Assembly: GCF_011189575.1 (NCBI RefSeq)
Contig: NZ_PUJW01000003.1
Span: 62,001-126,000 of the forward strand
Direction: 5' to 3'
Length of the DNA: 64,000 nt
DNA from: Photorhabdus cinerea
Lineage (GTDB): Bacteria > Pseudomonadota > Gammaproteobacteria > Enterobacterales > Enterobacteriaceae
The translations under genes were made by a program, and so were the position numbers. The notes beneath the pieces were generated by a model, which had not been told where the DNA came from, searched no databases, and saw nothing but the letters and a program-made list of their open reading frames with translations. This document shows, in pieces, positions 27,537 to 37,207 of this stretch. Position 1 is the first letter of the stretch. Every line of letters begins with the position of its first letter.

Positions 27537-27611
27537 GTGCGGGGAATTCCAAAAACAAATAGTAAAAATAAAAAAGATTAAGTGGCCTCATGCAGGCCAC
27601 ATAAATATGAA

Positions 27612-29078
27612 TTACAGACCTAAACGGTAGTTTGGAGACTCTTTGGTAATGGTCACATCATGAACGTGGCTTTCCTGAATACCAGCACCACTAATGCGAA
27701 CAAATTCTGCTTTAGTTCTCAATTCATCAATGGTTCCACAGCCTGTCAATCCCATGCAAGAGCGCAAGCCCCCCATTTGCTGATGGACAATGTTTTTCAG
27801 CAAGCCTTTATAGGCAACACGGCCTTCAATACCTTCCGGTACCAGCTTATCTGCGGCATTATCAGTTTGGAAATATCGATCAGAAGAGCCTTTAGACATC
27901 GCCCCCAACGATCCCATACCACGATAAGATTTAAATGAACGTCCTTGGAACAGCTCAATTTCTCCTGGTGACTCTTCTGTCCCTGCGAACATAGAACCCA
28001 CCATAACACAAGACGCTCCCGCGGCGATGGCTTTGGCAATATCGCCAGAGAAACGAATACCACCATCAGCAATAACCGGAATACCGGTGCCTTCCAACGC
28101 TGCAACCGCGTCAGAGATAGCAGTAATTTGTGGTACACCTACACCGGTAACAATGCGGGTAGTACAGATAGAACCGGGACCGATACCGACTTTAACCGCA
28201 TTGACTCCAGCCGCTACCAGCGCTTTTGCTCCTTCCCCAGTCGCCACGTTACCACCAATAATTTGCAGATTTGGGTACTTAGCGCGGGTTTCACGAATAC
28301 GTTGCAATACACCTTCAGAATGACCATGTGATGAATCAATCAGCAGAACATCGATACCAGCGGCAACCAACGCATCAATACGCTCCTCATTGCCGGCACC
28401 AGCGCCAACCGCTGCACCAACACGTAAACGGCCATGCTCATCTTTACAGGCATTAGGTTTACGCTCTGCTTTCTGGAAATCTTTAACTGTGATCATGCCA
28501 AGCAGATGAAAGTTTTCATCAACTACCAGTGCTTTTTCGACACGTTTTTCGTGCATTTTCTGCAATACAACTTCGCGAGCTTCGCCCTCTTTTACCGTTA
28601 CCAAACGCTCTTTAGGTGTCATTACTGCGGTAACTGGCTGATCCAGATCAGTAACAAAACGTACATCACGGCCAGTAATAATACCAACTAACTCATTTCC
28701 TTCGGTCACGACAGGATAACCAGCAAAACCATTACGTTCAGTTAGAGCCTGAACTTCACGCAGCGTTGTTTTAGGAGTCACAGTGACAGGATCTGTCACA
28801 ACACCACTCTCATGTTTTTTCACCCGGCTAACTTCTTCTGCTTGCCGCTCAATCGACATATTTTTATGGATGAAACCCATTCCACCCTCCTGAGCCAGCG
28901 CAATAGCTAAAGCAGATTCAGTCACGGTATCCATAGCCGCAGACAGCATAGGAACCTTCAGACGGATAGTGGAGGTCAGTTGAGTAGACAGGTCAGCAGT
29001 GTTAGGCAGAACAGAAGAGTGGGCAGGAATTAACAGAACATCATCAAAGGTTAAAGCTTCTTTTTTAATTCGTAACAT
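27612..29078 (-). CDS. guaB: Inosine-5'-monophosphate dehydrogenase
   Basis: 488 residues. Oxidises IMP to XMP, the first step to GMP. The TIM-barrel catalytic loop is GIGPGSICTTR (catalytic Cys). Two CBS domains are inserted (about residues 93-205). Flap region residues in ...YRGMGSLGAMSKGS are intact. Start at 29078 (MLRIKKEALTFDDVLLIP) matches E. coli; 29 upstream in-frame codons are not conserved. Divergent from xseA, as in E. coli. Confidence 0.97.
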   Translation of the reverse strand: MLRIKKEALTFDDVLLIPAHSSVLPNTADLSTQLTSTIRLKVPMLSAAMDTVTESALAIALAQEGGMGFIHKNMSIERQAEEVSRVKKHESGVVTDPVTVTPKTTLREVQALTERNGFAGYPVVTEGNELVGIITGRDVRFVTDLDQPVTAVMTPKERLVTVKEGEAREVVLQKMHEKRVEKALVVDENFHLLGMITVKDFQKAERKPNACKDEHGRLRVGAAVGAGAGNEERIDALVAAGIDVLLIDSSHGHSEGVLQRIRETRAKYPNLQIIGGNVATGEGAKALVAAGVNAVKVGIGPGSICTTRIVTGVGVPQITAISDAVAALEGTGIPVIADGGIRFSGDIAKAIAAGASCVMVGSMFAGTEESPGEIELFQGRSFKSYRGMGSLGAMSKGSSDRYFQTDNAADKLVPEGIEGRVAYKGLLKNIVHQQMGGLRSCMGLTGCGTIDELRTKAEFVRISGAGIQESHVHDVTITKESPNYRLGL

Positions 29079-29250
29079 AAGCAATATCTCACCAGGCTGC
29101 AGACAATTTAAGGAATAAAATATTGCCGTGGCATTATACAGAACGTAATCGGTTGCCTCCAGCATTTTATTAAAAAATTTCTTGCTTACTTCATAACGAA
29201 CGTTAGTATCAGTGAATTAAGCCCTTGTTTTGGAATTTGATCTGGCTCAC

Positions 29251-30630
29251 ATGTCACTACCTTCTAATACTGGAATTTTTTCTGTCAGTCGCCTCAATCA
29301 GACTGTCCGTCAGTTGCTCGAAATGGAAATGGGCAGAATTTGGCTAAGTGCTGAAATATCCAACTTTTCTCAACCTTCTTCGGGTCACTGGTATTTCACA
29401 CTGAAAGACGAACGCGCCCAAGTGCGGGCAGCAATGTTTCGCAATAGCAACCAACGTGTGACATTCAGACCACAAAATGGTCAGCAGGTCTTAGTTCGCG
29501 CTACAATTACACTTTATGAACCAAGAGGAGACTATCAGCTTATTGTTGAAAGTATGCAACCCGCCGGTGATGGCCTGTTACAGCAACAGTTTGAATTATT
29601 GAAACAAAAACTCAGTGCTGAAGGATTATTTGACCAAAGCTATCAAAAAACCCTGCCATCTCCTGCTCAACAGCTTGGTGTGATTACTTCAACCAATGGT
29701 GCTGCTCTGCATGATATTTTGAATATTTTAAAGCGTCGTGACCCATCATTACCCATCATCATTTATCCAACAGCCGTTCAGGGTACAGAAGCACCGTTAC
29801 AGATTATCCGGGCTATTGAATTAGCTAACGAAAGGCAGGAATGTGATGTATTGATCGTTGGACGCGGTGGTGGCTCGCTAGAAGATTTATGGAGTTTCAA
29901 CGATGAACATGTTGCCAGAGCGATTTTTCACAGTGATATTCCGATAGTCAGTGCTGTAGGTCATGAAACGGATGTCACCATTGCTGATTTTGTGGCAGAT
30001 TTACGCGCTCCCACACCATCAGCAGCAGCTGAGTTAGTCAGCCGTAATCAGCTTGAATTGTTACGTCAAATTCAATCACAACAACAACGGCTGGAAATGG
30101 CAATGGATTATTTCTTTGCCCAGAAACAACGTGTTTTTAGTTTGTTATCTCATCGTTTACAGCAGCAACACCCTCATTTGCGACTGGCTCGTCAGCAAAA
30201 CGTACTGGTCAGTTTACGCCAACGACTCACTGACAGCTTGCAACGATATCTGCGACAAAGCGATTTGGCTTATGAGAAATTGCAACAACGCCTCTGGTAT
30301 TCAGAGCCTGGTCAGCAGATCCGCCAATATAGCCAACAAATCCAACAACAGGATTTTCGGCTAAAACAAGCAATTGAACGACAACTCAGCCGTTCCAGAG
30401 AAAAATTTGCCGTTTCCTGTTCACAAATGGAAGCCGTCAGCCCACTAGCAACACTGGCTCGTGGTTACAATATCAGTGAAACATCTGATGGAAAATTACT
30501 GAAACAAACCAAACAAGTACATGTTGGTGATGCTCTGAGAACCCGTTTACAAGATGGTTGGGTTGAAAGTGAAGTTATTAAAGTGAAGAAAGAACGCCAG
30601 AAACGGCGAGCAAATACAAATCAGGAATAA
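29251..30630 (+). CDS. xseA: Exodeoxyribonuclease VII large subunit
   Basis: 459 residues (E. coli 456). N-terminal OB-fold (about 1-105: FSVSRLNQTVRQLLE, ISNFSQPSSGHWYFTLKD), catalytic core with VGRGGGSLEDLWSFNDE and VSAVGHETDVTIADFVADLRAPTPSAAAE, then a long coiled-coil of Gln-rich helices (about 280-400). It degrades single-stranded DNA with XseB. ATG 29251 was chosen by alignment; its ribosome-binding site is weak. Confidence 0.94.
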   Translation: MSLPSNTGIFSVSRLNQTVRQLLEMEMGRIWLSAEISNFSQPSSGHWYFTLKDERAQVRAAMFRNSNQRVTFRPQNGQQVLVRATITLYEPRGDYQLIVESMQPAGDGLLQQQFELLKQKLSAEGLFDQSYQKTLPSPAQQLGVITSTNGAALHDILNILKRRDPSLPIIIYPTAVQGTEAPLQIIRAIELANERQECDVLIVGRGGGSLEDLWSFNDEHVARAIFHSDIPIVSAVGHETDVTIADFVADLRAPTPSAAAELVSRNQLELLRQIQSQQQRLEMAMDYFFAQKQRVFSLLSHRLQQQHPHLRLARQQNVLVSLRQRLTDSLQRYLRQSDLAYEKLQQRLWYSEPGQQIRQYSQQIQQQDFRLKQAIERQLSRSREKFAVSCSQMEAVSPLATLARGYNISETSDGKLLKQTKQVHVGDALRTRLQDGWVESEVIKVKKERQKRRANTNQE

Positions 30631-30652
30631 TGGCATTCCCTTGCCACTGTTT
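30631..30652. terminator. Weak hairpin between convergent xseA and receptor gene
   Basis: Stem TGGCA / TGCCA with a 6 nt loop, followed by CTGTTTTC. Short stem; position is the main support. Confidence 0.3.
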
Positions 30653-30659
30653 TCTTACA

Positions 30660-32939
30660 TCAGAAACGAATTTCTGCACTTGCAATATAGGTACGCCCTC
30701 TGGCTGTTTGCATAGCTGAAGTTTGTTCAGTCATTACTGGAGAAGAATTTACACGGTTAAGTGCTTCAGAATAGTTCTTGTTTGCCAGGTTCTGTACCGA
30801 AAATTTCAACAACACGTTTTCGTTTATCTGATAATCACTATAAAGATCAACTATCGTTGGAATTTTAGGCTCTTTTTGCATCACAACCCGCCCATCACTA
30901 TCCACATTATAGCGATCTAGGTCCAATCTATGAGAATCGCCGGTATATTTAACAATCGCACCAATACGGAATTTCTCATCAAATAAACGAATACCAGTAT
31001 CCAACGTCATAAAACTATCAGGTAATTGTGATACGGGATCGGCATCAAAATACGCCGTAGCGGCAGAAGTTGGCTGGCGCGTTTTTTGCCAGCTATAAGC
31101 CAATTTGCTATAAAACACCCCCGCATCATAATCAGCAGCAACTTCATACCCACGTATTGTCACCGGCGTCAAGCTATTGTGATAGATATACATTTTGATG
31201 TTAGGATCGACTGTATCGTAGTTGTCCAGTGAACTATCGTATTTACATGTTTTCCTGTTGCCACAAATAATCCAGATATCACTGAGAATATAATTTTTTA
31301 CTTTAGAGTGATACCAAGCGGCTTTCAGGCGGAAAATATCTCCCTTAACAATCAAATCTGGGCGAAAACTATTAAAACCAATTTCATAAGTATCTGCTGT
31401 TTCTCCTTTCAGAAATGGATTCATGGAACCACCACCTTCATTACTATAGAAAGTTTCCTGAATGTTTGGCGCTCTCATTGAACGAGCATAACTGACGAAT
31501 GGCTGGAATTCAGGAATAATTTCTGCTGATAATAAAATACCTGGATTAAATCCATGTTCTTTCAAATTCAAGTTGGTTGCCCCCTGAGGGAAACAAGGAA
31601 TCCGCAGATCACAAGCCGGTTTATGACCTTTAACACTGTAGTCCATATAATTAAAGGTAATATTGGCCTGATAAATCCCACGATTCATTTTCAGCCCACC
31701 ATAAATACTGGCAATATCTTGTTTACCACTTGGTGCAAAGACATTATTTTCTTTTGCTTCCCTATCTGTTTTTTCATATTTTTTCTTTTCTTTTTCATTT
31801 TTGCCTTCGCCAGAATAAATACTATCCGTTGTTCTGCTATATTCGGTTTTCATCAATTTGCTGCCGAATGTTAGCTCAAAATTTGTATCACCATAGTCGA
31901 ATCGACTGATATTACTGATATCTATTGCATCTGACTTATTTTTAGCATTGCTATTTACCAACCTAAAAAGTGAATCACCTTCATAGCGTTGACTACTCTC
32001 ACTGGTGCTGGCCAATAATTTCATATCAACCCATTCACTAAATGGTGTGTAATTGTATTTTAGATAAACATCCCGACTATCAATATGACGGCGGGTAAAT
32101 TTATTATGATAATTACGCCCATTGAGTTCCATATCATGAAATTCGTTTGGTTTAATATTTATTTTCATTAACTGCGAATTGGGTTTTTGCTTAAATGATT
32201 TATTGGTAGCAAACTCATCACTTAATACTCCGTCGCCATTCTTATAATGTGCATCAATTGAATGTCCGCTGCCAGCCAACATAGCACCTATTGAACCCTC
32301 AGAACTAAAAGCCGGTATTTTACCCGCAACCGCTATCATGCCATTATGACCAATGCCATTATTGCCATAAGTTGCTTTTGTGCGTATTCCTAGCGAATTT
32401 CCAGCAAATATTACATCATCTATGCCAATTGTGCGGAAATTAGCGCTACCTATCAAGGCATTAACGCTATTTGAACCATCAGATTGACCACGATTAACAT
32501 CAACTCCCACAATAAAATTAGGATCAATTAGTGTACCGAATTGGTTATAAGTCAAACCATGAATTGGATTCGTCGGAGATGTACCATAAAAACTCTGGCT
32601 AACACCATCAACCATCATATTGACCCGACCAAAACCACTTAATCCACGGATATTTACACTCACTGTTCCCTGCCCCGGATCTATTTGCGTATAGGTTCCG
32701 GGCATACTGCGCAATATATTATCTATTGACTGAAGTTTAGTGTCTTCGCCTTTAGAACTATAAGAACCGGGCCTTTCCATTGCCCACACTTCGGTATTAT
32801 CCTGTAAACCTGAAACCTTAAGGCTGCTGAATTTCATTACCTTATCTGATTTCTTCTCTTGCTTTTCTTCACCATAAGCAAGCCCTTGAAGCCCAATTAA
32901 CACGACACTGGCCCCTGCTATTTTTGTCATTATTTTCAT
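30660..32939 (-). CDS. TonB-dependent outer-membrane receptor, hemoglobin/heme type
   Basis: About 759 residues. A signal peptide ends near A-Y-G-E. The plug domain (about 45-170) includes LRSMPGTYTQIDPGQGTVSVNIRG and the residues following it (G-F-G-R-V-N-M-M-V-D-G-V); the rest is a 22-strand barrel ending in F at the C-terminus (A-E-I-R-F). The heme-receptor box is recognisable as YARSMRAPNIQETF followed by N-P-F-L-K-G-E-T, equivalent to the FRAP and NPNL motifs. It lies in one unit behind a TonB-like gene and an exported protease, under a Fur box. The ligand (heme, hemoglobin, or other) cannot be fixed from sequence. ATG 32939 has GGGA upstream; 32948 is an alternative. Confidence 0.8.
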   Translation of the reverse strand: MKIMTKIAGASVVLIGLQGLAYGEEKQEKKSDKVMKFSSLKVSGLQDNTEVWAMERPGSYSSKGEDTKLQSIDNILRSMPGTYTQIDPGQGTVSVNIRGLSGFGRVNMMVDGVSQSFYGTSPTNPIHGLTYNQFGTLIDPNFIVGVDVNRGQSDGSNSVNALIGSANFRTIGIDDVIFAGNSLGIRTKATYGNNGIGHNGMIAVAGKIPAFSSEGSIGAMLAGSGHSIDAHYKNGDGVLSDEFATNKSFKQKPNSQLMKINIKPNEFHDMELNGRNYHNKFTRRHIDSRDVYLKYNYTPFSEWVDMKLLASTSESSQRYEGDSLFRLVNSNAKNKSDAIDISNISRFDYGDTNFELTFGSKLMKTEYSRTTDSIYSGEGKNEKEKKKYEKTDREAKENNVFAPSGKQDIASIYGGLKMNRGIYQANITFNYMDYSVKGHKPACDLRIPCFPQGATNLNLKEHGFNPGILLSAEIIPEFQPFVSYARSMRAPNIQETFYSNEGGGSMNPFLKGETADTYEIGFNSFRPDLIVKGDIFRLKAAWYHSKVKNYILSDIWIICGNRKTCKYDSSLDNYDTVDPNIKMYIYHNSLTPVTIRGYEVAADYDAGVFYSKLAYSWQKTRQPTSAATAYFDADPVSQLPDSFMTLDTGIRLFDEKFRIGAIVKYTGDSHRLDLDRYNVDSDGRVVMQKEPKIPTIVDLYSDYQINENVLLKFSVQNLANKNYSEALNRVNSSPVMTEQTSAMQTARGRTYIASAEIRF

Positions 32940-33012
32940 TTCAATCATCCCAAATTCATAGAAATAAATATTTGCTCACATGCCAGTCTTTTAAAAAACA
33001 ATAAAAAGATTC

Positions 33013-33038
33013 AGCACTGATAAATAATTATCAGTGCT
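33013..33038. terminator. Hairpin between protease and receptor genes
   Basis: Eleven-bp perfect stem AGCACTGATAA / TTATCAGTGCT with ATAA loop, in the 130 bp between the two genes. It could partly terminate or stabilise the upstream mRNA. Confidence 0.55.
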
Positions 33039-33069
33039 TTAAATAACAAACTTATATTTATAATTTCTT

Positions 33070-35229
33070 TCAGTTATCTCTTAATTGCGGGAAATACTTT
33101 TTAGCATCATCCAACATTAAAATAAAACTATAATCTAATGCAGTGTCTTTCAAACGATTAAAACGGCCTGATTTACCACCATGTCCCGCACTCATATTGG
33201 TTTCCAGTAATAAAACAGTGTCACCTTTCTTGATATCGCGTAATTTCGCCACCCATTTAGCCGGCTCCCAATATTGAACCTGTGAATCATGAAATCCACT
33301 CGTGACCAATAAATTGGGATAGCGTTGAGGTTTTATATTATCATATGGGCTATATGATTTAATTCGGAAATAATCTTCTTTATTTTCAGGATTACCCCAC
33401 TCTTCATATTCTCCTATTGTCAGTGGAATAGAAGGATCGAGCATGGTTGTAACAGCATCAACAAATGGAACCTGAGCAACAACACCGCGATACAATTCCG
33501 GTGCCTGATTAATCACTGCTCCCATCAGCAAACCACCAGCACTGCCCCCCATAGCATAAACACGCTTACTGTCACCATATTTCTGAGCAATCAGATCCTT
33601 GGTCACATCGATAAAGTCATTAAAACTATTCATTTTATTTTCGACTTTACCTTGCAGATACCATTGTTTACCTAATTCACCACCACCGCGCACATGCACT
33701 AATACGTAAACAAAACCTCTGTCCAATAAACTCAGTCGTGGTGAGCTGAATGCAGGGTCCATACTCATACCATAAGCCCCATATCCATATATCAATATTG
33801 GGTTATGACCTTTTTTGAACAGTGATTTACGATAAACCAGAGAGACCGGAACTTCCACACCATCACGAGCTTTCACCCAAATACGCTGGCTCTCATAATT
33901 ATGTTTATCAAATCCTTTTACTTCCTGCTGCTTAAGTAATTCCCGCTCGCCTGTTTTCATACTCCACTGGAATGTTGAACTTGGTGTAGTCATGGACGAA
34001 TAACCATAACGTACAAAATCAGTATCAGGTTCAGGGTTGTAATCAATCCATGCCATATAACTTGGATCATCAAATTTAATTTGTTTTTCTTGCTGTGTTT
34101 CCCAATTAATCTGACGAATTGTTGGCAATCCTTTTGTTCTTTCCTGTACAACTAACCAGTTATTGAATAATACGAAATCTTCAAGATCACTATCCTGCTG
34201 TGGAGCAATAACTGTTCTCCACGGGGTATTTATTGCATCCGTCTGATAAAACCCATAGGTTTCATTTTCATGATTTGAACGGCTGTAGAAATGATCACGG
34301 AAATGGTCTATATAATACTCCCGACCTTCTTGACGGGGAGAAAATACTTGAAGTTCAGCTTGTGGTTTATTTGCATCAATCAGTAAATATTCCGAAGTCG
34401 AAGTGCTGGTTATCGACAACATAATATAATCACGGGAGGAACTTTTAGATAAACCTAAGTAAAAACGCTCATCTTCTTCCTGATATACTTTCTGATCTTC
34501 AGTAGTATTTGTACCATATTGATGACGAAATACCTGATATGGCAACAGAGTTTGAGCATGTCTACGCACATAAAATAGTGTGCTATTATCATTTGCCCAG
34601 ACAATATTGCCGGAAGTATTGTTTATTACGCCATTATTCCACTGTTTATCATTGATCTCTTTAAAGGAGATCTGATAATTACGGCGCCCCTGAGTATCTT
34701 CGGCAATCGCAATATGTTTATTATCCGGAGTGATAGCAAAATTACTCAGTTGGTAATATTCATGCCCTTTAGCTCTTTCATTACCATCGACCAGCACTTG
34801 CCAATCTGATGAACTATCAACCGGTTTACGCTGATAAATCGGAAAATCTTTTCCAGCTTCATAAATTGTACGATAAATATACCCGTTATAAGTATATGGC
34901 ACGGATTGATCATCCTGTTTCATCCGACCAATCATTTCTTCGTATAACGTATCCCGCAATTGCACCCCGGGTTTCAACATCTGCTCGGTGTATTTATTTT
35001 CAGCTGTCAAATAATTAATAATTTTTTGATCTTTACGATCATCATCCCGCATCCAGTAATAATCATCTATACGAGTATCACCGTGAATAACCATCTGATG
35101 TGGTTGTTTCATTGCCTTTGGTGGCATAACTCCTTCCTCCGCAATAGCTGAGCTCAACCAGCCACTTAATAAAAATGTCAACAACAGCCCTTTAGTTTTC
35201 AGGGCAAACTTCGCTTGCTGCCTTAACAT
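33070..35229 (-). CDS. Exported oligopeptidase B-like S9 serine peptidase
   Basis: 719 residues of the prolyl oligopeptidase family (S9A), closest in kind to oligopeptidase B, which cleaves after Arg/Lys in short peptides. Beta-propeller in the first two thirds, then the hydrolase domain: nucleophile Ser in GGSAGGLLMG, Asp in SGFHDSQVQYWEP, His in MSAGHGGKSGR. Unlike cytosolic E. coli PtrB (about 686 residues), it begins with a signal peptide (TKGLLLTFLLSGWLSSAIA), so it should act in the periplasm or outside. ATG 35229 has AAGGA upstream. It lies 29 bp after a TonB-like gene, in the same Fur-controlled unit as the receptor. Confidence 0.88.
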   Translation of the reverse strand: MLRQQAKFALKTKGLLLTFLLSGWLSSAIAEEGVMPPKAMKQPHQMVIHGDTRIDDYYWMRDDDRKDQKIINYLTAENKYTEQMLKPGVQLRDTLYEEMIGRMKQDDQSVPYTYNGYIYRTIYEAGKDFPIYQRKPVDSSSDWQVLVDGNERAKGHEYYQLSNFAITPDNKHIAIAEDTQGRRNYQISFKEINDKQWNNGVINNTSGNIVWANDNSTLFYVRRHAQTLLPYQVFRHQYGTNTTEDQKVYQEEDERFYLGLSKSSSRDYIMLSITSTSTSEYLLIDANKPQAELQVFSPRQEGREYYIDHFRDHFYSRSNHENETYGFYQTDAINTPWRTVIAPQQDSDLEDFVLFNNWLVVQERTKGLPTIRQINWETQQEKQIKFDDPSYMAWIDYNPEPDTDFVRYGYSSMTTPSSTFQWSMKTGERELLKQQEVKGFDKHNYESQRIWVKARDGVEVPVSLVYRKSLFKKGHNPILIYGYGAYGMSMDPAFSSPRLSLLDRGFVYVLVHVRGGGELGKQWYLQGKVENKMNSFNDFIDVTKDLIAQKYGDSKRVYAMGGSAGGLLMGAVINQAPELYRGVVAQVPFVDAVTTMLDPSIPLTIGEYEEWGNPENKEDYFRIKSYSPYDNIKPQRYPNLLVTSGFHDSQVQYWEPAKWVAKLRDIKKGDTVLLLETNMSAGHGGKSGRFNRLKDTALDYSFILMLDDAKKYFPQLRDN

Positions 35230-35258
35230 ATATGCTGTCCTTAAGTAGTTCAAAGGTG

Positions 35259-36059
35259 CTAATTAGTTAAACTAAAATCAATCGGAAGTTCTATCGTAAT
35301 TTCACTACCATTTAAAATAGCATCGGGGGGAGCTGGCAATGGTTGCGATCTTGCCAGAACTTGCTTCGCTTCCCTGTCCAGAGAATGGGTACCTGAACGA
35401 CGGACTAAATCGCTGTTAGTGACATAACCTTGTTTATCAATAGTGAATCTGACCGTAGGCCGACCAGTACGGCCTCTTCTCTGAGCGTCTTCCGGATAAC
35501 GTTTATAACGATTTAAATGCCCGATAACCTCAGCTCGCCATACAGCGCCCGCATCAACAACAGCATTTGAATCACTATCATAAGGAGCAGCAACTCGCGA
35601 AGTCAGATTAACCGAAGTGGCAGTACTACTCACAGGAGCAGCACTACTTTGAGATTTTTCACTCTCTTGTTCTTCTACCTGTTGGCGTTTTACTGGCGGT
35701 GTTTTTTTAAGCTCTTCGTGCTTCTTTTTTTGTTTTTTAGGTTTATGCACCAAAATCTGTGCTTGTTCATCTTTAATAAGTTCAGGCGCCTTAATCTCAT
35801 TAATCGCACTTTCTTGCTGTCGGCTGGCAACAGAAAGTTGCTGTTCAATACCAATAGGTTGTTTTTGTACCTGATGTATCGCTTCTGTCAGTAATGAAAG
35901 CTCCATCATCACCGCCGGAGGTGGCATCAATTCATCAACAGAAATTTCTTCTGGCTGGTAGATAATCCAACCAGCCCAAATGAGATGAGCAGCAAGAGCA
36001 GAAGCAAGCCCTTTTTTAAAATGACTTGTTTGAAAGACTGGGTGTGTCAACGTCAACAT
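35259..36059 (-). CDS. TonB-family energy transducer (HasB-like)
   Basis: 266 residues: an N-terminal membrane anchor (about 17-35), a Lys/Glu/Gln-rich periplasmic stalk (about 85-140; with KPKKQKKK), and a C-terminal TonB domain (LNRYKRYPEDAQRRGRTGRPTVRFTIDKQG, then a beta strand to the end). The stalk lacks the regular Pro-Glu/Pro-Lys repeats of E. coli TonB and resembles HasB-type dedicated transducers. First gene of the unit with the protease and receptor, suggesting that it energises that receptor. The name hasB is not given since hasA/hasR are not seen. Confidence 0.82.
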   Translation of the reverse strand: MLTLTHPVFQTSHFKKGLASALAAHLIWAGWIIYQPEEISVDELMPPPAVMMELSLLTEAIHQVQKQPIGIEQQLSVASRQQESAINEIKAPELIKDEQAQILVHKPKKQKKKHEELKKTPPVKRQQVEEQESEKSQSSAAPVSSTATSVNLTSRVAAPYDSDSNAVVDAGAVWRAEVIGHLNRYKRYPEDAQRRGRTGRPTVRFTIDKQGYVTNSDLVRRSGTHSLDREAKQVLARSQPLPAPPDAILNGSEITIELPIDFSLTN

Positions 36060-36089
36060 TAGTTAAGCGCATAATTTTAATTATCATTT

Positions 36090-36108
36090 GGTAATGATAA
36101 TTAATTTC
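36090..36108. promoter_or_regulatory. Fur box of the TonB-protease-receptor unit
   Basis: GGTAATGATAATTAATTTC matches 15 of 19 Fur consensus positions (hand count) and overlaps a further inverted repeat TTATCATT/TAATGATAA (36081-36100), about 30-50 bp upstream of the TonB-like gene. Confidence 0.8.
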
Positions 36109-36211
36109 ATATGTTAATGAAAATTATTTTTACATATATCGTTAACTTGCGCACATCCATGTGCTAAATTCCTCTAAATATATATAAAAAACAACTTATT
36201 ATGTAATATAC

Positions 36212-37087
36212 CTATGGTTTTTTTACTGGGGTATACCAGACATAATCAGCATGCTGATTATCTAATACATTTGCTTTCTCAGCGAGAATCAGCACAACAA
36301 AATCCTCTGGTGGTGACAAATCTTTAATATGCAGAGGAACACCCATCACTTTCGTTGCATGGTATCCACCCACAATTAATGTGGCAGGAGCAGGCGCTTT
36401 AAGTAACTGTTCTGCCATCCTACGATCCCGCATTTGCTGAATCGTTGTCATTGCAGATAACTGTTGCTCTGTTATTTCACCACCATGAGCATCTTTAATC
36501 GTTGCCGCAATCCGCGCCTTTACATTTTCAGCAACAGAAATATTTCCCTGTAAAACAGGGGGATTGCTGTAAGCAGCCTTAATTTCACTGCGAGCCAAGT
36601 TTGCAGCCAAGAGCGGATAAGGCTGACTCATAAGCTCCATGACCAACTCACCGTACAACTCCCACGGCCATCCAGCATGCCACGCCAGCAAATCTTTTAT
36701 ACGGCTTTCACGCACAGTAGGCTTAGTTTGCAACCAGCTTTTGACTTTATTCACCTTTTCCTGCTGGTCAGGATCAATCATTTCCAGCAATACCGAGCCA
36801 TGTTCTCTCTTGAGAAGAAGTTGCTGAACCAGCCACAGCTCAATTTGATGATGGTATGGATTATCATGTTTTTCACCCACAACTATTCGCTGATGTGATG
36901 CTAATCGATTGATCAATTCATCAGGAGTAAGCGCGTTGCCGGTTTTAAGATCGATAACAACCCCTTGCTGGGTCAATTCCGGCGAAAGTATTTGCAGAGT
37001 TGGCTTTTGTTGTACAGATACGCATCCAGATAAGAGCAGTAAGCCACAGATAATCAGAAAGGATTTTACAGCTGTGAAAATTTTCAT
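36212..37087 (-). CDS. ChaN-family iron/heme-regulated lipoprotein (PhuW-like)
   Basis: 291 residues with a lipoprotein signal (LLLLSGC, lipobox L-S-G-C at about residue 22). The ChaN/EreA-like domain is recognised by RIVVGEKHDNPYHHQIELWLVQQ and later GGYHATKVMGVP with the conserved His. ChaN of Campylobacter binds heme, and such lipoproteins are linked to heme uptake loci. It has its own Fur box upstream and lies just before the TonB-protease-receptor unit in the same direction. Confidence 0.83.
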   Translation of the reverse strand: MKIFTAVKSFLIICGLLLLSGCVSVQQKPTLQILSPELTQQGVVIDLKTGNALTPDELINRLASHQRIVVGEKHDNPYHHQIELWLVQQLLLKREHGSVLLEMIDPDQQEKVNKVKSWLQTKPTVRESRIKDLLAWHAGWPWELYGELVMELMSQPYPLLAANLARSEIKAAYSNPPVLQGNISVAENVKARIAATIKDAHGGEITEQQLSAMTTIQQMRDRRMAEQLLKAPAPATLIVGGYHATKVMGVPLHIKDLSPPEDFVVLILAEKANVLDNQHADYVWYTPVKKP

Positions 37088-37125
37088 GATGTCCGTTATC
37101 CATATAATATTTTGCGCATCATATA

Positions 37126-37144
37126 GATAATAAGAATTATTTAC
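37126..37144. promoter_or_regulatory. Fur box upstream of the ChaN-like lipoprotein
   Basis: GATAATAAGAATTATTTAC matches 14 of 19 Fur consensus positions (hand count), 39 bp upstream of the start codon. Confidence 0.65.
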
Positions 37145-37147
37145 AAC

Positions 37148-37185
37148 AAACAGCCCGGCTCCCTACAGGAAACCACGGCTGTTTT
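37148..37185 (-). terminator. Terminator of maeB
   Basis: On the minus strand: AAACAGCCGTGG ... CCGGGCTGTTT hairpin with one unpaired position, followed by a T-rich stretch, just past the maeB stop. Confidence 0.65.
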
Positions 37186-37207
37186 AATCTGCTTATTAAG
37201 ATCTGAT

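Noticed and set aside
29160..29250. PurR-type operator in the guaB/xseA region
   Set aside because: A GAACGTTA-type sequence is present but does not match the 16 bp PurR palindrome well enough to call.
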